Positions 12,077 through 20,751 of a DNA stretch of 64,000 nt are shown here, piece by piece (position 1 is the stretch's first letter; every line of letters starts with the position of its first letter). Source of the DNA: Siphonodentalium dalli (Eukaryota > Mollusca > Scaphopoda > Gadilida > Siphonodentaliidae); the NCBI GenBank assembly GCA_032622095.1, contig CP136061.1, forward strand, positions 256,071,582 to 256,135,581, written 5' to 3'. The translations under genes were made by a program, and so were the position numbers. The notes under the pieces are model-generated. The model was not told the origin of the DNA. It did no database searches and saw nothing but the letters and a program-made list of their open reading frames with translations.

Positions 12077-12511
12077 TTACAAAATAAACGTGTATGCAAC
12101 AAACAAACGTATAAACAAATATGGTGAATATGGATTTGAAGTAGTATTAATATATCGTACAGATGGGTAACAACCAAATGGTATCATATCGATGTTCTTG
12201 TCGGATGAGTGAGTGAGTGAGCTTGTGGGTGTAAATGTATGCACATATAAGTTCTCAAACTGATATAGGATTTCTTTGACTAATTTAGTCAAATTCACTA
12301 GCTCAGTCTGTTCGTAGAGCGTGTTCATCAGTGCTGCTACTTTCATGTGACTTGGAAACGTTTCGTAGTTTTCGATATGAGTCCTGCGGACAACGTTTAA
12401 TGCGCAACAAATGGAATTGTAATGATACTCATCACCGGTCTCTGCCGAGTCGCAGATCGTACATTGGGGTGAAGAAATATTTGAATTTTTCCGTGAACAA
12501 ACCTCAACCAG
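12077..12511 (-). pseudogene. LINE reverse transcriptase, C-terminal fragment
   Basis: An open stretch of 144 codons resembles the C-terminal tail of CR1/L2-like LINE polymerases. It carries a CCHC cluster (CTIC, then GDEYHY, then C), an arginine-rich helix ending IENYETFPSHMKV, and a leucine-rich end NLTKLVKEILYQF. No upstream RT core is present, so it is a 5'-truncated copy. The frame is intact from 12511 to its stop at 12077, but the last third is unusually long and looks like run-on 3' sequence. It lies in the host gene's intron on the same strand. Confidence 0.6.
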
Positions 12512-12658
12512 TCAGCGGGAGTCTTTTGTTCTCAGTCGTGTCATGTTCACTTGAGGTCTGCAGGTAATTAAATTATATTTTTATCCATGACAAATGATTC
12601 ATCACGTTGCGGTATATGACACACATTGACTTTGTTCCATCGTCCATTCGCCATTTAA

Positions 12659-12895
12659 CCCTTTGAGCGCCAGGTCGATTTTTGTACCAACCCATATACC
12701 CTGTGCCAATGCATCCTCTTATATATGCGAGTCGACCATAGGTCGCCTCGCATATATAAGAGAATGCATTGGCCTAACAATTTCTTCTTTTTTTTAAAAC
12801 ATTTTTTACAATTTTAATAATTTATTTTTATATTCTTTAATATACTTATTTTATAGGTTTAGGGCCGATGAGATCGGCCCCTGGCACTCAAAGGG
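12659..12895. mobile_element. MITE family C, copy 2 (best copy)
   Basis: TTAA flanks are at 12655-12658 and 12896-12899. The left end is CCCTTTGAGCGCCAGGTCGA and the right end CCTGGCACTCAAAGGG, a 16-bp imperfect inverted repeat. It contains a single shared hairpin (12703-12775) and a small palindrome GGGCCGATGAGATCGGCCC near the right end. At 237 bp it is the shortest complete carrier of the hairpin in the window. Confidence 0.82.
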
Positions 12896-13628
12896 TTAAA
12901 GTCACTGACAACATTGTAAACAAACAAACAAACGCATCTCAATAAACAAACCTGAGTTATGTTATAGATATCGTTATATTTCTCCACAAATGAAAAGTTT
13001 CAACATATGTTATATACAATCTCAAAAGTAGGCAAACATTTTAGCCAACATGAATATAATCAAATGACAGTATGTTATACAAAATTGCACACGTTCCGCA
13101 AAGAAATGACACACAATCTGAGTCAAATTATTAGGTAATCTTACCAACAGGCAGCGATAAATGCAGACATTCAAACAGACATACCGACACGTGGACATAA
13201 TAGGCAGACAGACAAACACAGGCACGCAAAAATAACTTTCAAACAAATCATATTTACACACTGCGGAGAAAATCTGAGTTTCCGTGCTTCTATACAAGAG
13301 GAACTAGGGCCTAGGCCATATGAGACCTATGAAAATATCGGTTCTCGTCCTCACAGAAGCCCTTGAACACGTTTCAAGCAAAATCAATGGATTTTCTCGA
13401 ACGAAGTACGGTCTGAAACACATGCCACACAGAAATTATGATCCGTATGATCCTTTTGGCAGCACCATCGTTTTGTATATAGATGCGCTACTCGACGGTG
13501 CGATCCCTCCGGAATAAAGTCCAGTTTACTTAAGAGGAAAACAGTTAACCTGATTTTGTCTACGATGACTTCAGCATAATTCTCTGACAAAGCTATAATT
13601 ATTTACTTGCATGCTCAAATGAGTGATT
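12896..13628. other. Non-coding DNA
   Basis: Open frames overlap on both strands between 13320 and 13590, but none shows a domain, splice context or codon pattern I recognise. A weak ACAGACA-rich patch lies near 13160-13220. Confidence 0.4.
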
Positions 13629-14781
13629 TCGGTCCGAATCGGCATCTCTCGTTTCGACTAGGTTTTATCCTAGACCTGGTTTTACTCTAGTTTAAACTAG
13701 GTTTTAGTAGGAGTAAAACTTGGATTTATTGTAGTAAAACTAGGTTTTACGGGACTATAACTAGGTTTTAGTGTTTTAGTGTATACCCCATTTTCACCCC
13801 AGCGGGGTGGTACCCTCCAGAGATGAGGGTGGGGTGTTTCTATGGGATATTTGGAGCTGGCCATATACCCCTTCCTCAAATTGACCGAAATCCTTACCGT
13901 TCTCGAACATGGTCCATATCACATCTTCACCCCCGCCCCGGATGTGAGGGTGTGGGTGTTTACAGGGGTTATTTGGGGCGGGACACCAACACATACCATC
14001 AAATTGGCCGAAATCCTTACCGTTCTAGAAAATGGTCAGTACTCCATTTTCACACCCCTCAGGATGGTACCCTCCCTGAAGGCTGGGGTGTTTCTATTGT
14101 GTATTTGGGCGTATCCCATTTCCACCTCCTCGGGTGAGGGGTGGGTAGGGGGTTCTATGTGTCGGGCCACCAACTCCTGCTGCCAAATTAGTCTAAATCA
14201 TTACCATTCTCGAAAATGGTCCATACCCCCGGGGTGACGGGTGGTGATGTTTCTATGGGGTATTTGGGCGGGCCACCCATCCATGCCGTCAAATTCCCCG
14301 AAATCCTTACCTTTCTCGAAATGGTCCATACCCCATTTTCACCCCTCCGGGTGGTACCCCTGGGGGGTTGGTGGTGTTTCTATGGGGTATTTGGGGCGGG
14401 CCCCTACCCATGCCGTCAAGACATATTTTTAGTTCCAAAAGTCATGTTTAATCCACGATATTAAATAATATCGAACCGCAAAACAACAGACCGTGCATTC
14501 GTCGCGATTTATCAAAGCGCACGGGTTATTCGCCTGATTAGGAGATTAGATAGCGGCAACCGGTCGCGTGACCGGACAATGCATTGACAAGTAGTCATAA
14601 TAAACAGACAGGCCACGCCTCCTGTCCTTGCAATTGAACAATTCCGACCCACAGGTAACGCAATCGACCAAATTCATGTCGTCCCAGCGGTGGAGTAAAA
14701 CTTGGTTTAACTACTAAATCCCATTTTAAACTAAATTTAGTAGTTTAAACTATGTTTAACCTGCAGATACCGATTCGGACC
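13629..14781. repeat. GC-rich tandem array between short inverted repeats
   Basis: GGTCCGAATCGG (13632-13643) and its complement CCGATTCGGACC (14768-14779) bracket the region. Just inside are A/T-rich repeats of AAACTAGGTTTTA and TTTAGTAGTTTAAAC. The core (about 13790-14420) is four to five copies of a 140-150-bp unit containing GGTACCCTCC, GGGGTGTTTCTATGGGGTAT, TTGGCCGAAATCCTTACCGT and CCATACCCCATTTTCACCCC. It is far more GC-rich than its surroundings. All long open frames here come from the tandem units and are not genes. Confidence 0.75.
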
Positions 14782-15025
14782 TTTCTGTTTCGGACACATA
14801 TCGCCAGCGTGTGTTGGAGACGAGCAGTTGGGGATAGAAGTCTGACATTTGTAAGCTTCAAGATCAAACAACATATCATCTTGGTATGACATATAGAACA
14901 AAGGGGACATTTCCCCTTGCAATCCCCTTGTTTTATCATTATCAATATCAAATATAACCAGAACGAGCCTCTGGCTCTTTGTCACGGATCAGTTAAATAT
15001 CATACATCAGAAATGAAATTAAATG

Positions 15026-15440
15026 TCACTGGTCTTCAAAATCATGGCTGTATTTACGGGCATAGCAATATGAGTCTATGCCTTTCTTGAAATCTTGCAA
15101 TGACCCACTTTCGACTACGAAATCAGGTAAACTGTTCCAATGAGAAATTACACGATTTGTGAAAAAATATTTCCGGATATCTGAAAAAATATTTCCGGAT
15201 AGAAATATTTTCTTGACAGAAGATATGTAATGTTTCACTAACTACACATGATATATTACGAGAAAAAAAACGCTTAGGAGGAGCCATATCTTCTCTTGCA
15301 ACCCACGAGGGTGTAGCTTCAACAATAAGCCGTTGATCCATACTGTATTGAATGCATTATGCACATCCAAGAGGCAGGCGTATAGTTTAGTAAAGTTCAT
15401 GCTTTCATGTAATACGTTTGGCAACATAAGACTACTGACT
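15026..15440 (-). pseudogene. LINE reverse transcriptase with internal deletion
   Basis: Two diagnostic parts are visible on the minus strand. The higher-coordinate part has YACLLDVHNAFNTVWINGLL, which matches RT motif A and the following segment of CR1/Jockey-type LINEs. The lower part has RKYFFTNRVISHWNSLPD, the near-terminal motif of the same class, followed by a stop after about 35 residues. The catalytic YADD region between them is missing and the frames differ, so this is an internally deleted, dead copy. Confidence 0.75.
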
Positions 15441-15520
15441 GTTTTTCTGAAAGCAGTTATGGAGGGGATGAACTTTAATTTGATTTGTCGTTGTAAGTTT
15501 CATGCAACATAATATGATTT

Positions 15521-15850
15521 GTTCATTGACCACATTGTGATGGTTACAGTTATGCCCTGTGCCAATGCATTCTCTTATATATGCGAGTCGACCATAGGTC
15601 GCCTCGCATATATAAGAGAATGCATTGGCCTAAAACAATCTTTTTTTAAACACGTTTTACCATTTTTTCTTACATTCTTTAACAATTTTATAATTTTTTC
15701 TTACATTTTTTCTTACATTTTTTATAATATTTTTCTACATTCTTTGACAATTTTATCATTTTTAATATGTTAAGCCAATGCATTCTCTTATATATGCGAG
15801 GCGACCTATGGTCGACTCGCATATATAAGAGAATGCATTGGCACAGGGCC
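15521..15850. mobile_element. MITE family A, copy 3 (partial)
   Basis: It keeps the inner part of the left arm (CATTGTGATGGTTACAGTTA), both hairpins (15557-15630 and 15773-15846) and the TTTTT-rich spacer, but lacks both outer CCCTTTACCCAACA ends. Confidence 0.78.
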
Positions 15851-16597
15851 AAAAACTGGTATTTCATTATATCTGTAATCAGTAAGTCAGATTCAAAATT
15901 GCTTTTTAAATGCTTCATGGGTTAAATGTTTGCTATTTACATTTAAAATCCGAACATCACTGGGGAAAGCTGTTTCACAAGAATCGATTCTATCGCCTTT
16001 CCGGATCGGTCTCTATCGAATTAAGTCCCGACTCTTTCTTGATTTAAAACAATTGTTTTCAAAGTTTTGGCCGACATTTATGCACTAAATATCAAAACAA
16101 AACTATTTTCTAAATAAAGATCCGTAGATTAGGTCTTTGCTCGTGCTCATTGGTAATAATAATGCGAAATAAACTATTTTGTGCACATTTAGAGGCGTAA
16201 TGCGTTTGTGTGCATTTCATATGTAAATTAAGCAGCATTTTCTTTTTATTTATATAATTTATGTACATTATATACAGTGATGTCATACAAACATATATGT
16301 AGGTATTACAAAAACAATCATGTTAATACTTAGAATGACATCACATGTGGGGCGGGTGGGGTCCTTGCACGATAACCATGCACTTCCCTTGCACACCATA
16401 CAATACATGCATATCAATAAGTGTTTATATATGATAGACAAAAACAAACAATAATACCTATGGCTATCAAAAACATGATATATGTTGGTATTTATTTTGT
16501 GTTTGTGTGTACACCTATATCAATAAACCAACATATATGTTGGATTGAATTGATACCTGGTTTCAGTTCTTGTATTGGTGTTATCTGGTTATAGTAA
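15851..16597. other. Non-coding DNA
   Basis: AT-rich intron sequence. I see no exon, and no repeat beyond short AACATATATG runs near 16280-16540. Confidence 0.4.
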
Positions 16598-17396
16598 TTT
16601 GATGTTAAAGTTTATCGGCGTTGTCACATTTTAATTGGGCTGAAGCATGTCGCATTGTACGATCGAACACAAGGACACTATCATACAACACCTTTCGACG
16701 GCTCCTCATAGTAATAGTCCCTCAAATTAATCCCTCAAAAGAAGCAACGCAATGTTCCGATTATAATGTGATTTTTGTGTTCACAATCGGTTCTTTCGCC
16801 CCCGTTTAAGGCACTTTTATATCGACTAGATTGATAATTTGTGTCTCTAGTTCATATATGTGGTTCAAAATGTAGCCACCGCAACACCAATATGAGGTTT
16901 TGAGTGGTCCCAAAGCATCATAAGTTGGATATTAAAGATGATCGGCTGATCATTTTTAATATCTGACCTATGATCGTTGGGACCACTAACATTCATCTAT
17001 TGATATTACCGTGGCTACAATTTGAACCATATATGATAACTGGGCAACTAGGGAGAGGAGGGTATTCTAAGTGAGTATAGCACTTGTCCTCCAATCCATT
17101 TTGCCATAATCATTATGAACAAATAAAATATGTTTAAACCAACTAGAGATGCAGAATAATATAATCTAATCGAATAGAAATGTACATTTAACAGGAACGA
17201 AAGAACCGATCGTGAACATAAAAACCACAATAGAATCGGGACATTTCGTTGCTTTTTTGATGGATTCATTTGAGGAAATAGTGCTGCGATGAACCATCGG
17301 GAGGTATTGCATTATACTAACCTAATGTTCGACCATAAAACCTGACAAGTTCCAGCCCAATTTAAATGTGATAACGCCGAAAATCTGAGCATCAAA
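16598..17396. mobile_element. 800-bp element with long inverted arms and central palindrome
   Basis: Arms of roughly 230 bp face each other. The left runs from TTTGATGTTAAAGTTTATCG, the right ends CGCCGAAAATCTGAGCATCA followed by AA. They share AATCCATC/CTCAAAAGAAGCAACG-type blocks and CGGTTCTTTCG. Between them lies a further palindrome (about 16855-17040) from ATATGTGGTTCAAAATGTAG to its complement. The arms are diverged with indels, so the insertion is old. No target duplication is clear. Confidence 0.7.
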
Positions 17397-17578
17397 GTGC
17401 TGCTTAATTTTCATTGGGAATGCACATCTCTAAATGTGCACAGCAAGCAGCCGATTCTGCATTGCTATCATCAATAAGCACGCACAAAGACATAATCTGT
17501 CGATTGCTATTGGCGAATACTTTCTGTATTGGCATTCAGTTTATAAACGGCCTATCAAAACTTTGAATATTTGCTTAC

Positions 17579-17720
17579 AAATCGCAAAAGAGTCGGAACT
17601 TAATTCGCCAGAGGCGGAACCGGAAGGACGATAGAATATATGCCGGTGAACCAATCCCCCCAGTGAACATCGTATTCGAAGTTGTATTTTTGTTTCGACT
17701 CAACTTTATGGGACATACCA
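17579..17720 (-). pseudogene. Kinase-like segment (activation loop region), doubtful
   Basis: On the minus strand a frame reads SKQKYNFEYDVHW, then, after a one-base shift in a G-run, HIFYRPSGSASG and SSDSFAI before a good donor GTAAGC at phase 1. This resembles the stretch of tyrosine kinases from the activation loop through the VxW...E site to the SDxWSFG motif. The acidic proline-glutamate pair is not recognisable. It follows the segment at 18251-18036 in the right order on the same strand. I regard both as decayed exons of a kinase domain, or possibly chance similarity. Confidence 0.28.
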
Positions 17721-18035
17721 CTCTGATAGAAAGGCAGTTCAGGTATATGTTGACATATTTCAATAGCGGCACCATTCAAAGGCGAATGTATCATAAGGTG
17801 TACCCTGGAGAGCAAACAGCCATGAGACTTGAAGCCTTCCATGACTGGATCTTTCTGATATTTGCGAAAAACCTGTGCCAATGCATTCTCTTATATGTGT
17901 GAGTCATGTCGATATGCAAATCAGTAGCAGATATGTATATACATATATATGACAGGATATGAAGCTAACAATAAAGGTGTATGACCTATATACGAAAACA
18001 ACTTAAGAAATGACACATGGTATCGTGTCCTCTCA

Positions 18036-18251
18036 CATTCCCACATATAATGTTATATGTGCATTGGTAATCTCCCTGTTGATAAACAAATGTTCCTGTT
18101 TATTGTGTATATACCAAATTATGTCCATGGCATTGCTGATGATGTCCTGGAGATTGTCGATTTTATGGTGAGAGAAGCCGCTCAAATCTGGCACCTTTGG
18201 CTGTTCGGGAATAATTGAGATGATTTCACTATATTGTTCTCCCGATTTCAT
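18036..18251 (-). pseudogene. Kinase-like segment (catalytic loop region), doubtful
   Basis: An open stretch of 72 codons contains IDNLQDIISNAMDIIWYIH and FINREITNAHITLYVG. The spacing resembles the alpha-E helix and catalytic loop of protein kinases (helix, then HRDxxxxNxLL), with HRD replaced by NRE and the asparagine shifted. If it derives from a kinase, it is catalytically degenerate. A possible acceptor CAG precedes it in phase 1, but there is no pyrimidine tract, and no convincing donor follows. It lies between the EGF-like and FN3 exons, which is not where a kinase belongs in a receptor. Confidence 0.3.
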
Positions 18252-18539
18252 TCCTGCCTCTAACCATCAATGCGTCGATATATTCTACCGTATACTCGTG
18301 TACATGTATACTCGCATGTATACGGTTTTCAGGCCGCTCTCTCTCTATGTATATGTGTGTCCATTTATATTAATATCTTATGTCTATGTGTTTGTACATG
18401 ACTGTTTGTGCATGAAATATTTATTTAATTCCGTATTTTATATTCTGTGTATTTTGTTTGATTATATAATTTGACTCTTCAGAAATGGAGGAATAAATGA
18501 TATATATATAACACTGCGTAAAAGGTTATGAACGCTTAC

Positions 18540-18659
18540 TTGATTGACATCGATGGGTCTGTATGTCGCCATACGAAGACTCGTCACATTGGCAGACACC
18601 ATCCAGGCACGTGTGATTGCACTGACCAGTCAAATTGCATTCCGAGCCGAAACTACCGA
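18540..18659 (-). CDS. Exon: EGF/EB-like module 5
   Basis: This 120-base exon has phase 1 at both ends (acceptor GATTACAG, donor GTAAGC). It encodes a six-cysteine module beginning GSFGSECNLTGQCNHTC, then LDGVCQC and a final cysteine in THRCQ, with spacing about C-x5-C-x3-C-x4-C-x1-C-x12-C. The CxC pair followed by a longer last loop is typical of EGF-like and EB modules. Sequons NLT and NHT are present. It joins upstream to module 4 via a valine codon and downstream to FN3 domain 1 via an isoleucine codon. Confidence 0.9.
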
Positions 18660-18769
18660 CTGTAATCACAATATAACTGCCATTGTATACAGACTCAAAT
18701 CTAATTAAAAAACAGTGACATCAAAGTTTCCACAAATATGGAATCCAACCTCGATCAAATGATATATTC

Positions 18770-18915
18770 ACAAAGATCCACCTTGAATATATATACATTT
18801 TAAATAAACATTTTCTATAAAAAAAACATTTCTTTTGATTTTTTTATTATTTTAGGTGCCGATTTTACAGACCGTAAATTAGGGCCGATGAGATCGGCCC
18901 CTGGCACTGAAATGG
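18770..18915. mobile_element. MITE family C, right-end fragment
   Basis: Only the right end survives: TTAGGGCCGATGAGATCGGC, then CCTGGCACTGAAATGG, then TTAA. The hairpin and left end are missing. It is in the intron 5' of exon EGF 5. Confidence 0.65.
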
Positions 18916-19009
18916 TTAAATCGCATCTTGTGATCTTCGACGTGCGAGTAATAACTGCTCATTCAATACAAAACATTGTAACAATGCCACTGATTCAATA
19001 GCAACGTGC

Positions 19010-19270
19010 GAATAGTACAATGAACTGATTCAAAACAACCGTACGAATAGTACAACGGATTAAATACGACCGTATAATATAATGAATTCAATACAACAAT
19101 ATGAATAGTACCACGGATTAAATACGACCGTATAATATAATGAATTCAATACAACCGTATGAATAGTACCACGGATTAAATACGACCGTATAATATAATG
19201 AATTCAATACAACCGTATGATATTAGCACGGATTAAATACGACGTATAATAAAATGAATAATTCAATGCA
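19010..19270. repeat. Tandem repeat, about 58 bp x 4
   Basis: The unit contains TACCACGGATTAAATACGAC, CGTATAATATAATGAATTC and AATACAACCGTATGAATAG. The outer copies are degenerate. Confidence 0.85.
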
Positions 19271-19317
19271 AACGTGTGAATAAATGCCATTGATGACGGG
19301 TCAGGTGCATTATGATA

Positions 19318-19692
19318 ATTAACCCACCAACATAACACATATATCCAGTCCAGTCTACCCCCGTACCGCATGCATCATGGTAACTTACCAAAATAACACA
19401 TATATCCGGTCAAGTGTTCCCACGTATGGCATGCATCATGGTAATTTATCAACATAACACATATATCCAGTCCAGTCTACCCCGTACCGCATGCATCATG
19501 GTAACTTACCAACATAACACATATATCCGGTCAAGTGTTCCCCCGTATCGCATGTATCATGGTCATTTACCAACATAACACATATATCCAGTCCAGTCTA
19601 CCACCGTACCGCATGCATCATGGTAACTTACCAACATAACTCATATATCCAGTCCAGTCTACCCCCGTACCGCATGTATCATGGTAACTTAC
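19318..19692. repeat. Minisatellite of duplicated exon end and splice donor
   Basis: There are about six copies of a 60-bp unit. Each includes GGTAACTTACCAACATAACA followed by CATATATCC, and they alternate between two variants (CCAGTCCAGTCTACCCCCGT and CCGGTCAAGTGTTCCCCCGT). The real 3' end of the next exon (19693-19735) and its donor match this unit, especially the second variant. The array therefore looks like amplification of the exon-intron border. Some copies keep a perfect GTAAGT on the minus strand; others carry substitutions. Confidence 0.85.
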
Positions 19693-19815
19693 CAACAGAA
19701 CACATATATCCTGTCCAGAGTTCTCCTGCGGCACAGGTGCACGTTCCTCCTTGACATATCATGTTCATCCTACACACGAAGTCATCTGAATCGCACCTTG
19801 CTCCGAAATGATGAC
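19693..19815 (-). CDS. Exon: EGF/EB-like module 4
   Basis: This 123-base exon has phase 1/1 (acceptor TATTTTAG, donor GTAAGT). It encodes HHFGARCDSDDFVCRMNMIC, then QGGTCTC and a last cysteine in GYMCSV: six cysteines spaced C-x6-C-x5-C-x4-C-x1-C-x10-C, an EGF/EB-like fold. It joins module 3 through a glycine codon and module 5 through a valine codon. Its last 40 bases and its donor are amplified into the minisatellite immediately downstream in the gene's sense (19692-19318), which offers several decoy donors. Confidence 0.9.
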
Positions 19816-19999
19816 CTAAAATATATCGTATTTATTTTAATGATTTACCACGATTACTGGTAAACGTTTTTCAGACCAACACCTACGGGAACTTTAGTAG
19901 CTGACCACCAGATGACCTTTGACCACCAGATGACCTCTGACCACCAGATGACCTTCTAAGTATTGGATAGATCATCTCAACGAGTGTCTTCATAAATAA

Positions 20000-20434
20000 C
20001 CCTTTACCCAACAGAAGGGCCCTGTGCCAATGCATTCTCTTATATATGCGAGTCGACCATAGGTCGCCTCGCATAGATAAGAGAATGCATTGGCTTAACA
20101 CATTAAAAATTATAAAATTGTTAAAGAATGTAAGAAAAAATGGTAAAAAGTGTTAAAAAAAGATTTTTTTTTAGGTCAATGCATTCTCTTATATATGACC
20201 ACATTGTGATAGTTACAGTTATGCCCTGTGCCAATGCATTCTCTTATATATGCGAGAATGCATATATATAAGAGAATGCATTGGCACAGGGCATAACTGT
20301 AACTATCACAATGTGGTCAAGGAGCCGGTTCCAATGATATCCATATTTGTATGGTTCTATTGAGACAGACCGAAGATATTTTAGGCTGTTGAAGCCTTAT
20401 TTGACCGGTTTTGGACGTTTTGTTGGGTAAAGGG
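20000..20434. mobile_element. MITE family A, copy 4 (rearranged)
   Basis: The ends CCCTTTACCCAACAGAAGGG and TGTTGGGTAAAGGG are intact and TTAA follows the right end. Inside, the second hairpin is disrupted: TATATATGACCACATTGTGA shows that a second copy of the unique arm has been joined head-to-head, leaving a short palindrome at 20230-20290. This suggests recombination or template switching at the hairpins. Confidence 0.75.
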
Positions 20435-20435
20435 T

Positions 20436-20546
20436 TAAGACGGCCGGCGAGCGTTTTGTTTGGGAGTGATAAACTCTACTCGCGAGCGCGGAGCGCGAGT
20501 GAGTTGAGTTTATCACTCCCAAACAAGGCGCAAACCGGCCGTCTTA
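20436..20546. repeat. Palindrome abutting MITE A copy 4
   Basis: Arms run from TAAGACGGCCGG to CCGGCCGTCTTA with TGTTTGGGAGTGATAAACT and its complement inside. The tip is CTCGCGAGCGCGGAGCGCGAG. The left arm begins in the TTAA that forms the MITE's right flank. Confidence 0.85.
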
Positions 20547-20751
20547 ATTACGAAGACATGAGTGAGATGATCTATCCAATTTAGACGATGTATATATAAA
20601 TCCAGTGATAACGGGACGATTAATTAAATTGTTGCATGGGATTAATATGTATTCGCCAGTGTATAAGTCAGTCTGTCGAAAGTAAACTCCTGGACGGTCA
20701 ACAGTAAAACGCCCAATTCTGCGATAGTTGCTGGAACAAATATCTAAAGAT

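Noticed and set aside
13823-14464. Overlapping open frames of 82-131 codons
   Set aside because: They follow the tandem GC-rich units, occur in several frames and repeat the same peptides.
17600-17881. 93-codon frame upstream of the kinase-like segment taken as one exon
   Set aside because: Only its last part resembles a kinase. The first part contains no motif in a consistent order, so only 17720-17579 is listed.
19318-19692. Alternating 60-bp repeats considered as a CRISPR-like array
   Set aside because: The whole unit is repeated, spacers are not unique, and the unit derives from the adjacent exon border.
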